Shown: piece by piece, positions 50,847 to 60,263 of the stretch
How positions within the stretch are numbered: the stretch's first letter is position 1
Layout: the number at the start of each line of letters is the position of its first letter
Source: Opitutia bacterium
GTDB lineage: Bacteria > Verrucomicrobiota > Verrucomicrobiae > Opitutales > UBA953
Direction of reading: 5' to 3'
DNA: 64,000 nucleotides
Assembly: GCA_004558035.1 (NCBI GenBank)
Contig: SFEJ01000003.1
Coordinates: forward strand, 1 to 64,000
Notes under the pieces: model-generated
Seen by the model: only the letters and a program-made list of their open reading frames with translations
Told to the model about the DNA's origin: nothing
The model's database searches: none
Program-made: the position numbers and the translations under genes

Positions 50847-51598
50847 TCGGTCGCGACGGTCTCGGAAGCGGATTCGGCGGGAACGGCGGCGAGGCTCGGC
50901 TCAAGCCGGATCAGATTGGATTTTTCGGAATGCCACATGTTCTGCGCGGAGAGCGCGCGGTCCATCTCGTCGAGCCAGCCGCGCGCGCCCGCCACGTCGC
51001 CGGCGCTCAGCGCGAGCACCGCGAGATTGTACATCGCCTGCCCGCGCACGGTCTCGTCCGTCTTCAGCGAAGACGCGAGCGCCGCGAGGCGTTCCCGCGC
51101 CTCGTCCTTTTTGCCGGACTTGTCGAGCGCGACGGCTTCGGAGAATTTCGCGCGGTCGCGCGGGAGCGCGAACTCGGGCTCGGACTTCTCCGCGAACACG
51201 GCGGCGGAAGCGGCGTAGTCCGCGGCGGCTTCGGCGAATCTGCCCTCGGCGAAGCTCTCGTTGCCGAGCGCGTAGAAAATCGTTCCCGCCATCGCATCGC
51301 CCGTGTGCGCGACGGCGAAGGCGCGGCGCTCGTCCGCGGTCTTCAGTTCGGCGTAATCGCTCTGCAGCGCCGCGACGTGCATCTTCTTGCCCTGCGTGTA
51401 GACGATCACGGAAAACGCCGCCAGAAAAACGGCGACCGCGGCGGCGACGGTCTTCTTCCCGTGCCGGCGCCAAAAAAGCCAAACCTTGTCTTCGAAATCG
51501 GCGTCCTGAAAATCGTCGTCCACCAGGACCAGATTGCGGTCGTCGCCGGCGGCGGACTTCATTTTTTCGTTCTCTCTGCGGATAGCGTTTTTTGCCAT
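50843..51598 (-). CDS. Membrane-anchored TPR protein (YfgM-like)
   Basis: 251 residues. A short cytoplasmic start, one membrane helix at about residues 51-71 (TVAAAVAVFLAAFSVIVYTQ) and a periplasmic helical-repeat domain with TPR pattern (FYALGNESFAEGRFAEAAADY, AMYNLAVLALSAGDVAGARGW). YfgM in E. coli helps the Sec translocon and periplasmic chaperones; a similar helper role is inferred. First gene of the ABC/GldG block. Confidence 0.8.
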   Translation of the reverse strand: MAKNAIRRENEKMKSAAGDDRNLVLVDDDFQDADFEDKVWLFWRRHGKKTVAAAVAVFLAAFSVIVYTQGKKMHVAALQSDYAELKTADERRAFAVAHTGDAMAGTIFYALGNESFAEGRFAEAAADYAASAAVFAEKSEPEFALPRDRAKFSEAVALDKSGKKDEARERLAALASSLKTDETVRGQAMYNLAVLALSAGDVAGARGWLDEMDRALSAQNMWHSEKSNLIRLEPSLAAVPAESASETVATE

Positions 51599-51720
51599 AA
51601 AAAATCAAAGTGCTTCAATGCGCTAATGACACTCGAAAAGCGCCCTCCCGTCAACGGAATGTTTCGCCCGCGCCGGCGGACGCGAAAGAAAAACGGCGTT
51701 TCCGCCGCCGCGGATCACAA

Positions 51721-51751
51721 AAAAACGTTCCCGCGGGAGGGCGGGAACGTT
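51721..51751 (-). terminator. Terminator of gap, built from an inverted pair of the 9-mer
   Basis: Arms AACGTTCCCGC and GCGGGAACGTT with a 6-base loop, followed on the minus strand by seven T. Each arm is one full copy of the dispersed 9-mer. Confidence 0.9.
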
Positions 51752-51773
51752 CGTGAACAGAAGTCTCGGAAAC

Positions 51774-52775
51774 TTATTTCGCGATGACGCGAGCCATTTC
51801 GAGGACCTTGTTGGAATAGCCCCATTCGTTGTCGTACCAGGAGACGACCTTGACGAAGGTCTTGTCGAGCTGGATGCCCGCCTTCGCGTCGAAGATGGAG
51901 GTCTTCGGGCAGTTGCGGAAGTCCGTCGAGACGACGGCTTCGTCCGTGTAGCCGAGAACGCCCTTGAGTTCGCCTTCGGAGGCTTCCTTCATCGCAGCGC
52001 AGATTTCTTCGTAGGTGCATTCCTTGTTGAGTTCGACCGTGAGGTCGACGACGGAAACGTCGGAGGTGGGAACGCGCATGGACATGCCGGTGAGCTTGCC
52101 GTTGAGTTCCGGGAGAACCTTGCCGACGGCCTTCGCCGCGCCCGTGGAGGACGGGATGATGTTCTCGAGGATGCCGCGGCCGCCGCGCCAGTCCTTCTTG
52201 GAGGGACCGTCGACCGTCTTCTGGGTCGCCGTCGCCGCGTGAACCGTCGTCATCAGACCGCGCTTGATGCCGAACTTGTCATTGAGCACCTTGGAGATCG
52301 GCGCGAGGCAGTTCGTCGTGCAGGACGCGTTGGAGATGATCTTCTGACCCGCGTAGGTCTTGTCGTTGACGCCGTAGACGAACATCGGGGTCGCGTCCTT
52401 GGAGGGAGCGGACATGATGACCTTCTTGGCGCCCGCCTTGAGGTGAGCGGAGGCGAGTTCTTCCGTGAGGAAGAAGCCCGTGGATTCGACGACGACGTCG
52501 GCGTCCACTTCGTTCCACTTCAGGTTCGCGGGGTCCTTTTCGGCCGTGATGCGGATCTTCTTGCCGTTCACGATGAGCGCGTTTCCTTCGGAGGAAACGG
52601 TGCCGTTGAAGGGACCGTGAACCGAATCGTACTTGAGCATGTACGCCAGGTAGTCCGGGTCGAGGAGGTCGTTAATGCCGACGATTTCGATGTCGTCCGC
52701 GAAGTTTTCAATCGCAGCACGGAAAACCATGCGGCCGATGCGACCGAAACCATTGATGCCAACTTTGATAGCCAT
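51774..52775 (-). CDS. gap: Glyceraldehyde-3-phosphate dehydrogenase, type I
   Basis: 333 residues. NAD site KVGINGFGRIGRMVFRA at the start and catalytic Cys in ISNASCTTNCLAPISKVL near residue 150; the conserved WYDNEWGYSNKVLEMA lies near the end. It oxidises glyceraldehyde-3-phosphate in glycolysis. The leader is A/T-rich (TAAACATAAAGACA-like) with no Shine-Dalgarno. It has only one loose copy of the 9-mer, probably because its sequence is so conserved. Its terminator carries two. Confidence 0.97.
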   Translation of the reverse strand: MAIKVGINGFGRIGRMVFRAAIENFADDIEIVGINDLLDPDYLAYMLKYDSVHGPFNGTVSSEGNALIVNGKKIRITAEKDPANLKWNEVDADVVVESTGFFLTEELASAHLKAGAKKVIMSAPSKDATPMFVYGVNDKTYAGQKIISNASCTTNCLAPISKVLNDKFGIKRGLMTTVHAATATQKTVDGPSKKDWRGGRGILENIIPSSTGAAKAVGKVLPELNGKLTGMSMRVPTSDVSVVDLTVELNKECTYEEICAAMKEASEGELKGVLGYTDEAVVSTDFRNCPKTSIFDAKAGIQLDKTFVKVVSWYDNEWGYSNKVLEMARVIAK

Positions 52776-52832
52776 TGTCTTTATGTTTTATGTTAGGTTA
52801 AAAAAATTCGTTCAGGCGAACGTTCCCGCAGC

Positions 52833-53642
52833 TCAGTAGCGGAAACGGAGGGCGACGCCCCACCAGAATTCGTTGCAGTCTTCGCCCGCGATGTGATCGT
52901 TGTTGTAGGCGTAGCGCATGCCGGCGGAAACGTCCGTCGTCTTGTTCAGGCTGTAGATGCCGTCCACCGAGAACTGGCAATAGCCGTAGTCGTTGTCCGG
53001 AGAACCGTGACCGAGCCACTGGTCGCCGTTCGCGTCCTTCATCGTGATGTAGCCGTAAACGGCGCGGAGATTGACGGAGAATTCGGGAACGAGGACTTCT
53101 TCGAAGGTCTTTTCCGCGTAGAATTCCCAGGAAATCTGTTCGAAGTTCCAGTCATAGGAAACCGTGCCGCCGATCTTCACCTGCGACCATTCGGCGTCTT
53201 GCCAGAAGCGGACGTCGCGCGCGATGCCGAGGAAGAGCTCGTTTTCGCGGTTGACGGAATTCTTGCCCTTGGCAGGTCCGGAATTCGGGTACGTTCTGAA
53301 GATGTAGCCGGCGTCGAAGTAATATTCGTCGGCGTAAACGGCGGTGCCGCCGATCTTCCAGTCGACTTCGTTCATTTCGTCGTCGAACGGAGCTTCGTAG
53401 AAAAATTCGCCGTAGACGCGGAAGCCCCAGTCGCCGGTGCCGCCGAGCGAGTAGCCGGCGTTGACCGTGGCCTGCATGTTTTCGTCCGTGATGGACTTGC
53501 CGCGGAAGACGTAGTGGGATTCAAAACCGAACTGAGCGCCGATTTCGAGCTCGTTGCTTTCGGGAGCGGCGACGGCCGCGTCCTGCGCGTAAAGACCGCC
53601 GGCGGCGGCAAGCATCATGAGAGGAAGGATTGCTTTTTTCAT
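52833..53642 (-). CDS. Outer-membrane beta-barrel protein of unknown function
   Basis: 269 residues with a signal peptide (MKKAILPLMMLAAAGGLYAQ). Alternating hydrophobic/polar strands rich in Tyr, Trp and Phe (ESHYVFRGKSITDENMQA, WGFRVYGEFFYEAPFD) and a terminal aromatic (LRFRY) indicate a barrel with about 12 strands. It resembles the bacterial barrel group annotated as TIGR02001. Function is unknown, probably a channel or structural OMP. It lies 57 bases upstream of gap on the same strand. Confidence 0.82.
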   Translation of the reverse strand: MKKAILPLMMLAAAGGLYAQDAAVAAPESNELEIGAQFGFESHYVFRGKSITDENMQATVNAGYSLGGTGDWGFRVYGEFFYEAPFDDEMNEVDWKIGGTAVYADEYYFDAGYIFRTYPNSGPAKGKNSVNRENELFLGIARDVRFWQDAEWSQVKIGGTVSYDWNFEQISWEFYAEKTFEEVLVPEFSVNLRAVYGYITMKDANGDQWLGHGSPDNDYGYCQFSVDGIYSLNKTTDVSAGMRYAYNNDHIAGEDCNEFWWGVALRFRY

Positions 53643-53723
53643 GTTCAAGAAAATCTCCAAATCTGTTGAGTCTGCAATGGAATGCTTGCGGGAACGCTTT
53701 TGCAAGCCGAAAATCCCGCCGCG

Positions 53724-54635
53724 TCAGAACGTGTCTTCGACGGCGCCGTCGTCGTCGAACGTTCCCGCGGCGGACTTTCTGCCGGAGATTTTCCGCCTGA
53801 GCGCGCGGACGAGACCGAACACGACGTAGGCGAGCAGCGCCGCCGGAATCGCGTACACGTGGAACGCCAGCGCGAAGATCGCGAAAAGGATGATCAGCAC
53901 GAACGCCTGCGCCTTCGCCTTCGTGTTCCAGTCGATGTGCTTGAACGTCGGGTAGGGAATGTTCGTGACCATCAGGATGGAAACGAGCACCATCGTCGGC
54001 AGCAGGATGACCGGAAGCCATTCCTTGAGATCCTTCGCCTCGTCGGAATTGTGCGTGAGCAGGAGGACGAACGAAGCCGTGATCGCGGCCGCGATCGGCG
54101 AGGAGATGCCCATGAAGTCCGACGCCGGGCTTTTCTTCTCGTTCCCGGGAATGAGCGGATTCGTCAGCACGTTGAACTTCGCGAGGCGGATGCCGGCGCA
54201 AAGCAGGTAGATGAATCCTACGAACGGTCCCGCGTTCGTCAGAATTCCGGCGAGCGAATCCGCGCTGCGGCTCGGGTCGAGAATCAGGAAATACACGAGA
54301 AACGCGGGCGCGACGCCGAAGGAGACCGTGTCGGCGATGGAGTCGAATTCCGCGCCGAACATGGATTCCTTCTTGAACATGCGCGCCATGCGGCCGTCGA
54401 AGAGGTCGAAGATGCACGCGCCGAAAATCAGATAGACGGCGAGCATGTACTTCTCGTTGGCGGCGGCGACGGTCTCGCTGTATTTCGCCTCGATGCACTG
54501 GCAAAGCGACATGAAGCCGCAGAACATGTTGCCCGCCGTGAAGAAGTTGGGCAGCAGGTAGATGCGCGCCGCGTCCTGGACGCACTTGTATTTGGGCTCT
54601 TTGGCCGCGGGGACGTTTCGGTCTTCTTCGCTCAT
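53724..54635 (-). CDS. pssA: CDP-diacylglycerol-serine O-phosphatidyltransferase
   Basis: 303 residues. The CDP-alcohol phosphatidyltransferase motif DGRMARMFKKESMFGAEFDS followed by IAD fits D-G-x2-A-R-x8-G-x3-D-x3-D exactly, near residue 82. About eight membrane helices follow the pattern of the PssA subfamily. It makes phosphatidylserine, precursor of phosphatidylethanolamine. A GGAG lies 9 bases before the ATG, one of the clearer Shine-Dalgarno sites in the window. Confidence 0.92.
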   Translation of the reverse strand: MSEEDRNVPAAKEPKYKCVQDAARIYLLPNFFTAGNMFCGFMSLCQCIEAKYSETVAAANEKYMLAVYLIFGACIFDLFDGRMARMFKKESMFGAEFDSIADTVSFGVAPAFLVYFLILDPSRSADSLAGILTNAGPFVGFIYLLCAGIRLAKFNVLTNPLIPGNEKKSPASDFMGISSPIAAAITASFVLLLTHNSDEAKDLKEWLPVILLPTMVLVSILMVTNIPYPTFKHIDWNTKAKAQAFVLIILFAIFALAFHVYAIPAALLAYVVFGLVRALRRKISGRKSAAGTFDDDGAVEDTF

Positions 54636-54651
54636 GGTCGGCTCCGTCTTC

Positions 54652-55002
54652 TTATTTGTTGAAGGAATCGAGATATTCCCAGAAGTTCTTGTCCTGCTCG
54701 ACGAGGTGCTCGTCCTTCACGGGCAGATTGGCGCGGAAGGCGAAATCCGTGATGCTGTGCTTGTGAAGAATGTAGCAGCAGTAGATCTCGCCCTCGGTCG
54801 CGGTGAAATAAATGCGCAGGTCGCCCTGGCGGAGGCGGTAATACGTCTGCTTCCCGCGCGCGAACGCGCCGTAGGCGGACTTGTCCTTCTTCAATTCGTC
54901 GAGCGAAACGTTCGTCAGCGCATCGATGATGGGCATCTGGTCGAGCGGCGAAAGCTTGTTGAGTTCCGCCGTGCTTTGGTCACTGAAGTTCAATTGGTTC
55001 AT
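54652..55002 (-). CDS. RelE/ParE-like protein
   Basis: 116 residues. GKQTYYRLRQGDLRIYFTATEGEIYCCYILHK (key part YYRLRQGDLRIYF) is the core strand pattern of RelE-type mRNA interferase folds. No antitoxin gene is adjacent; the neighbours are pssA (16 bases downstream) and a lipoprotein gene. It may be a domesticated member with another role. The ATG at 55002 is chosen because the upstream frame overlaps the lipoprotein end. Confidence 0.65.
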   Translation of the reverse strand: MNQLNFSDQSTAELNKLSPLDQMPIIDALTNVSLDELKKDKSAYGAFARGKQTYYRLRQGDLRIYFTATEGEIYCCYILHKHSITDFAFRANLPVKDEHLVEQDKNFWEYLDSFNK

Positions 55003-55025
55003 CGTGAAAAAAATCGTGTTGAAGT

Positions 55026-55271
55026 TCAAAAATCCTCCGGATTGCTCCAGACGTCTCCCTCGGTTCTGAGGCGTCGCGCGTTCTCCTTTTCCACCGCGTC
55101 CAGATAGGCGTCCATGGTGCGGATTTCGCCGCGGACGACGCCCGAAACCGCCGGCTTGTTGTAGCCCGGGTCGTCGGGATTTTCGGCCGTGGTGCAGGAC
55201 GCGAGCGTTCCCGCGACGCACAGCGCCGCGGGAACGACGAGCAGGAATTTTTCTGCGGGAACGCGCGTCAT
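55026..55271 (-). CDS. Small lipoprotein
   Basis: 81 residues with a lipoprotein signal peptide (MTRVPAEKFLLVVPAALCVAG) ending in lipobox TLASC (Cys26). The mature part is about 55 polar residues (DDPGYNKPAVSGVVRGEIRT) with a helical end. No known family. It is sandwiched between the phosphohexomutase (8 bases) and the RelE-like gene (23 bases). Confidence 0.7.
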   Translation of the reverse strand: MTRVPAEKFLLVVPAALCVAGTLASCTTAENPDDPGYNKPAVSGVVRGEIRTMDAYLDAVEKENARRLRTEGDVWSNPEDF

Positions 55272-55279
55272 GCTTCGTT

Positions 55280-57214
55280 TCAGCCGTTCGCGCGGCGCAT
55301 CGCCTCGTCCTTGAGGAACGCCTTGGCGGCTTCGACCGCGGCGGCGGCGTCCGCCTTGGCTTCGGCGAGATCGGTCTTCGGGCTCGTCGCGAAGATGTAG
55401 AATTTGATTTTCGGTTCGGTGCCGCTCCCGCGCACGGCGATGCGCATGCCGTTTTCCAGCGTGAAGAAGTAGAAATCCTCCTTCGGAATCAGGTCGCCGT
55501 CGCAGTCCCTGATGACGTCGCGCCCGAAGTCCTTGAAGTCGACGACCTTGGAGCCGAGCACCTCCGTCGGCGGATTTTCGCGCAGCGAGGCGAGAATGCG
55601 CTTGATCTGCGCCGCGCCGGCCGCGCCTTCGAGCACGATGTTGAGCAGCGACTCGAGGAAGTAGCCGTAGTCGCGGTAGATGGAATCGAGGAATTCCGGG
55701 AGCGTCATGCCCTTGAGCTTCGCCCACGACGCCATTTCGACGACCATGAGCGCGGCGGCGTTCCCGTCCTTGTCGCGCACGCTGTCGGAGTGCAGATAGC
55801 CGTAGCTTTCCTCGCCGCCGAAGACGAAGAACGTTCCCGCGGAGAGCTGCGCCTTCGCGCGTTCGCGCCACGGGAGCGCCATGTAGCCGGGCACGGTCTT
55901 TTCGACCGCGAGCTGGTATTTCTGCAGCTTGGCGCCGATCCACTTGAAGCCCGTGAGCGCGTTCACGCAGCGCAGGCCGTTCTTTTCCGCGATCGCGTCC
56001 CAGAGCGGCGAGGTGACGAACGTCTTGATGAGCGTCGCGTGCGGCGAGCCTTCGGGCGGGAGAATGCCGAGCTCCTTCATGCGCGCGCAGCGGAACGCCG
56101 CGAGCATCGAGCCCGTCTGGTTGCCCGTGTAAAGCGTGTAGGAACCGTCGCGATTGCGCGCGGCGATGCCGACGCGGTCGTCGTCCGGGTCAGTGCCGAT
56201 GACGATGTCCGCGCCGATTTCCTTCGCCTTGGCGAGAGAGAGCGTGAACGCCTCGGCGTTTTCCGGATTGGGCGACTTGACGGTCGGGAAACGGCCGTCG
56301 TGCGGGAGCTGCTCGGCGACGGTCGTGATGTCCACGCCGAATTTCTTCATCGCGGGAACGATCATCACGTCGCCCGTGCCGTGAATGTTCGTGTAGCAGA
56401 GCTTGATCTTGGCCTGTTCGATCACGGACTTGTCGAGCACGGCGCATTCGAGATCGGCGAGGTAGCGCGCCTCGATTTCGGAGGGAACGGTCTTCACCGC
56501 GGCGAGATCGACGTCGAGGAACTGCGGAATGTCCGCGAGCGTGACGGCGTTCACTTCGCCGATGATGGATTCGGCGTGGGGCGAAATCACCTGCGCGCCG
56601 TCGCGGAAGTAGCACTTGAAGCCGTTGTCGTGCGAGGGATTGTGGCTCGCCGTGAGCGCGATGCCGGTGTCCGTGCCGAGCGCGCGGATGGAAAAGCTGA
56701 GCTGCGGCACGGAGCGCGGGCCGTCGAACACGTAGGCCTCGCCGCCGAGCTTCGTCCAGATGCTCGCCGCGAGCTGCGAGAAATGCTTCGAGAAATGGCG
56801 GACGTCGTGCGCGATGACGATGCGCGGCGCGCGCGTCTCGCCGTTTTTCGCGAGCCAGCCGGAGATGTAGCGGAACAGGCCGACCGTCGCGCGGACGATG
56901 TTGAAGTCGTTCAGATTCGCGGTGCCGACGGCGGTGTGCTCGGGCGCGCCGAGCGCGTCGCGCGTTCCCGCTTCCGCCGGGGGCGTGACCTTGCCGATCG
57001 TGCGGCCGCGCATGCCGCCCGTGCCGAAGGCGATCTTCTTGAAGAAGCGGTCGTTGATCTCGTTCCACTCCTTGGCGGCGACGAGCTCCTCGATCGCCTT
57101 GAGCGCCCACGCCGGAAGGAAGCCGGCGCCGAGCCATTCGGTGAGGTTGTCGCGGGAAGACCGGGTGATCTCGCCCGCGGAGAAGGCGTTTTCGATTGTT
57201 TCGGTGAGGTTCAT
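55280..57214 (-). CDS. Phosphoglucomutase/phosphomannomutase family protein
   Basis: 644 residues of the alpha-D-phosphohexomutase family, long bacterial form. Active-site Ser in TALTASHNPSHDNGFK (near residue 167), metal loop TDPDDDRVGIAAR (near residue 355), sugar-binding GGEESYGYLHSD, and phosphate loop VRGSGTEPKIKFYI close to the end. It interconverts sugar 1- and 6-phosphates. AAGGAAC lies about 8 bases before the ATG. The longer frame upstream runs antisense to the Verru_Chthon gene and is not coding. Confidence 0.92.
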   Translation of the reverse strand: MNLTETIENAFSAGEITRSSRDNLTEWLGAGFLPAWALKAIEELVAAKEWNEINDRFFKKIAFGTGGMRGRTIGKVTPPAEAGTRDALGAPEHTAVGTANLNDFNIVRATVGLFRYISGWLAKNGETRAPRIVIAHDVRHFSKHFSQLAASIWTKLGGEAYVFDGPRSVPQLSFSIRALGTDTGIALTASHNPSHDNGFKCYFRDGAQVISPHAESIIGEVNAVTLADIPQFLDVDLAAVKTVPSEIEARYLADLECAVLDKSVIEQAKIKLCYTNIHGTGDVMIVPAMKKFGVDITTVAEQLPHDGRFPTVKSPNPENAEAFTLSLAKAKEIGADIVIGTDPDDDRVGIAARNRDGSYTLYTGNQTGSMLAAFRCARMKELGILPPEGSPHATLIKTFVTSPLWDAIAEKNGLRCVNALTGFKWIGAKLQKYQLAVEKTVPGYMALPWRERAKAQLSAGTFFVFGGEESYGYLHSDSVRDKDGNAAALMVVEMASWAKLKGMTLPEFLDSIYRDYGYFLESLLNIVLEGAAGAAQIKRILASLRENPPTEVLGSKVVDFKDFGRDVIRDCDGDLIPKEDFYFFTLENGMRIAVRGSGTEPKIKFYIFATSPKTDLAEAKADAAAAVEAAKAFLKDEAMRRANG

Positions 57215-57314
57215 TTTTTCGGGTTCCTTTTTGATTTGCAGGGGTAAAATATAAAAAAGAAGGTGAATTGAAAAGGCGGAAAGTATTTGACTCCGAGGAA
57301 GGATTTCAAGAATT

Positions 57315-60254
57315 TTGTGCGCAAAAACCGACCCTTCTTCCCCTAATCCCCGCGTTCCCGTGCCCCCGATTTCTTCGAAAACCCTGGACAAAAACGGCTT
57401 CGCGCTGTTCGCCGTCGTGCTGATGCTGATGCTCATGGCGGCCGTTTCCGCCGCGCTCTTCACGTTTTCGGAAAGGGAAAAGACGCTGACCGACGCCGCC
57501 CTGAAACGCACCGCCGCGAACCGGGCCGTGACGAACGCCGCGAGAATCGCCCTGGCGGAACTGCAGCAGCGCGCGGGAACGGATTCCGCGTCCACCGCGC
57601 CCGACCCGGGAAGTCCCGAAAATCCCTGGAGCACCGCGCGCGGCGGCGCGGCTTCGGAAGAAAATCCGTCGCCCGCGCGGAAGCCTTCCGCGCCCGTCCC
57701 GCTCGTTTCGCGCGCCTCGACGCAGAACGGCGGCGCGGCCTCGTTCCCGAATCCCAAGTCGCCCGGAAAAAGAACGTCCGTTCCCTGGAGATACGTCGGC
57801 GACGATCTCCGCATCGCCTATTTCATCGTCGACGAATCAGAGAAGTTTCCGCTGCGCGACGACCGTCCGGAAGCCGCGGAAACCGCCGCGGACGCGCGCG
57901 CGGAACAGCGGCGCGGTCAAGTGTTCGGCGCTCCCGCGGCGGCGCTCAAGGCGTTCCCGCGCAACGCCCCGGCGCTGCGGAACGCGCGATACGACCCCGC
58001 GTTCTTCTTCGCCGAAAATTCCGCCAAGGGAACCGACCGCGAGACGACGGCGCTGCGGACGCTCGGCGTCATCGCCGACTGGCCGCGGAACGCGCTCAAA
58101 AAAGATCTCTCGGAAACGGCGGACGCGAAAACGCTTTTCACGGCGGAAACGCTCGCGTCCCGCGAAACGGAACCGCATCGAGGCGTTCCCGTGGCGACGT
58201 CGGAGCGGAAACCCGCGGCGGGGAAGCTCGGACTCTGCGAGCATTTCTGCCCCGTCGTCGCGGATCTCCGGCTGCACGTCGGCTTCTTCAATCCGCGCAC
58301 CGACGGTCAGCACCGCGCGCGCTTCCACGTCACCGCGAAGCTGTGGAACCCCTACGCGTTCCCGCTGCTCGCGCACGCCGACGGCCAGCTCGGGCTGATC
58401 GACTTCTCCGTGCTGCCGGCGTTTTCGGTGACCAACAGGAACACCGGCGCGGAATTTTCGGCGGAGCTTTCGAATTTCCCGACGGGACGCTTCGGGCTCG
58501 TCCGCCAGACACCGTCCGACAAGACATTCAACGCCTACTGCAGAATTTTCGACGCGTCCGACCAGGGCTTCGGGACGGACAGGAAATCGCCGGAAGTCGG
58601 ACTGCACGCGGGCGAAATCTACACGGCGCGCTTCCCCGACCCGAAAGGCCAGCCGGAAGGCCTTTCCCGGATCACGGGCGGCGCGACCTGGAAGTTTCAG
58701 AAAGGCTCCAACCCGAACAAACCGCCCTCGGGCGCCGTCGGCGGAAGATGGTTCCACGACGAACACGCGATAGAATTCTTTTCGATTCCGCCGCTGTTTC
58801 CCGGAGAAATCGTACTCCGCCACTACAACGGAAGTTTCCGGCAGACCTCGACGCCGCAGGACTACGCGCCGCCGATTCTGAGATTCGTGAACGTGAATTT
58901 CCCTTACGTCCAGTTCACGCTGACGGGCAAGGAATACAACCGCCAGAAGGCGGGCGACCACGATGTCGCGCAGGCGAACCTGGTCTACCGCATCCGTCTG
59001 CGGACGGAGGACGAGAACGCGCTGAAGAATCTTCTGGAAAACGTGGACCTGCGCGACGCCGTCTTCGACTTCGCCGACCCCGTCGTGGCCGCCGCGTTCG
59101 AAGTCTCCGCCCACGTCGGCGAAGCCGCGAAGAGACTCGCCGACGCGGAGGACGACGAGAACGAAACGTATTTTTTCGATAAATACGTCAACGAACACAG
59201 GACGGAAGAGCGCGTTCCCGCGTTTTCGTCGATTCAGCTCTACGATCTGCCCGACAGCGGCGCGCTGTCCGCGAACGCGATCCGTTTTCCGCATCAGACC
59301 GGAATTCCTCCGCTCGCGCTCGGACGCTTCGACGGGAAGGTCGCCGAACTGAAGGTCAATCAGATCTTCGACAGGTATTTCTTCTCCGCGAAAAAACGTA
59401 TTGAAAATACGATTACAAGCGACAATCCGCTTTTCGTGAAGAAGGACCGGAGCCTGTGCGGGCTTTCGTTTTCGTCGCCCCGCCCCGTCGATTTCGCGGA
59501 AGAATGCATGACGGACGGTCCGTTCAACATGAACTCGACGAACGAAAAGGCCTGGACCGCCCTGCTCTCCAACGCGTTCGAAAAATGGGAGCAGTATTCG
59601 GGAAGAGCCGGAGAACTGAACATGCCCTGGGACGCGCCGCGCGCGAAAAAGGATTTTGACAACGCGTTTTTCGTCCGCCCGTTTTCGGCGCAGTTCTTCT
59701 CTCCGGACGGGAAAATCTTCCCGTTGAGCGACAAGGAGCTGGAGGCGGCGCATTGGCGTTCCCGCGACCATTTTCTGCTTTCTCAGGGTCTCCGCAGCGT
59801 TCCCGCGGAAAAGATCGCCCGCCTGGCGAAAAGCGTCGCCGACGAAAACCGCGAACGCCTCGCCGCGGGAAAACATTTCGCGTCCGTGGCGGAATTCGCG
59901 GATTCCGGCATTCTTCATCGCGGCATCGAACGCGCGGAAATCAACACGTTGGGCGGAAGGAAGATTCCCGCGTGGTTCCCGGGATTTCTGCGCCAGGAAC
60001 ACGTGCTGCAGAACATCGGGCAGCGGCTCTCGCCGCGCGGCGACACCTTCAAGATCTACGCGCAGGCGGAAATCCTCAATCCGCTCACGGGAAGACCGGA
60101 AGCGCGCGCGACGGCGGCGATGCTCGTCCAACGCTTCCCGGATCTCTTCGACGCGTCGCAGCGCCCGAACACGCCTTACGACGAATGCGGCGCGGTGAAC
60201 CGCAATTTCGGACGCCGCTTCAGAATCGTCAGCTTCAGATACGGCATAGAATAG
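57315..60254 (+). CDS. Verru_Chthon cassette protein A-like, prepilin-type N-terminus
   Basis: About 979 residues. A prepilin-like segment, NGFALFAVVLMLMLMAAVSA, near residue 27 is followed by helical sequence and a large domain. Phrases such as RIAYFIVDESEKFPL and RVPAFSSIQLYDLPDSG recall the Verru_Chthon cassette A family of Verrucomicrobia. The usual Glu after the prepilin Gly-Phe is missing. The cassette partners B, C and D, which are other pseudopilins, are not nearby. Only TTG (57315) or GTG (57360) starts are available, so the start is uncertain. It could be an exported scaffold in a type II-like system. Confidence 0.72.
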   Translation: MCAKTDPSSPNPRVPVPPISSKTLDKNGFALFAVVLMLMLMAAVSAALFTFSEREKTLTDAALKRTAANRAVTNAARIALAELQQRAGTDSASTAPDPGSPENPWSTARGGAASEENPSPARKPSAPVPLVSRASTQNGGAASFPNPKSPGKRTSVPWRYVGDDLRIAYFIVDESEKFPLRDDRPEAAETAADARAEQRRGQVFGAPAAALKAFPRNAPALRNARYDPAFFFAENSAKGTDRETTALRTLGVIADWPRNALKKDLSETADAKTLFTAETLASRETEPHRGVPVATSERKPAAGKLGLCEHFCPVVADLRLHVGFFNPRTDGQHRARFHVTAKLWNPYAFPLLAHADGQLGLIDFSVLPAFSVTNRNTGAEFSAELSNFPTGRFGLVRQTPSDKTFNAYCRIFDASDQGFGTDRKSPEVGLHAGEIYTARFPDPKGQPEGLSRITGGATWKFQKGSNPNKPPSGAVGGRWFHDEHAIEFFSIPPLFPGEIVLRHYNGSFRQTSTPQDYAPPILRFVNVNFPYVQFTLTGKEYNRQKAGDHDVAQANLVYRIRLRTEDENALKNLLENVDLRDAVFDFADPVVAAAFEVSAHVGEAAKRLADAEDDENETYFFDKYVNEHRTEERVPAFSSIQLYDLPDSGALSANAIRFPHQTGIPPLALGRFDGKVAELKVNQIFDRYFFSAKKRIENTITSDNPLFVKKDRSLCGLSFSSPRPVDFAEECMTDGPFNMNSTNEKAWTALLSNAFEKWEQYSGRAGELNMPWDAPRAKKDFDNAFFVRPFSAQFFSPDGKIFPLSDKELEAAHWRSRDHFLLSQGLRSVPAEKIARLAKSVADENRERLAAGKHFASVAEFADSGILHRGIERAEINTLGGRKIPAWFPGFLRQEHVLQNIGQRLSPRGDTFKIYAQAEILNPLTGRPEARATAAMLVQRFPDLFDASQRPNTPYDECGAVNRNFGRRFRIVSFRYGIE

Positions 60255-60263
60255 CCGCGCGCC

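Noticed and set aside
54652..55271. Type II toxin-antitoxin pair (RelE-like plus lipoprotein gene)
   Set aside because: The neighbour has a lipoprotein signal peptide and no DNA-binding domain, so it is not an antitoxin.
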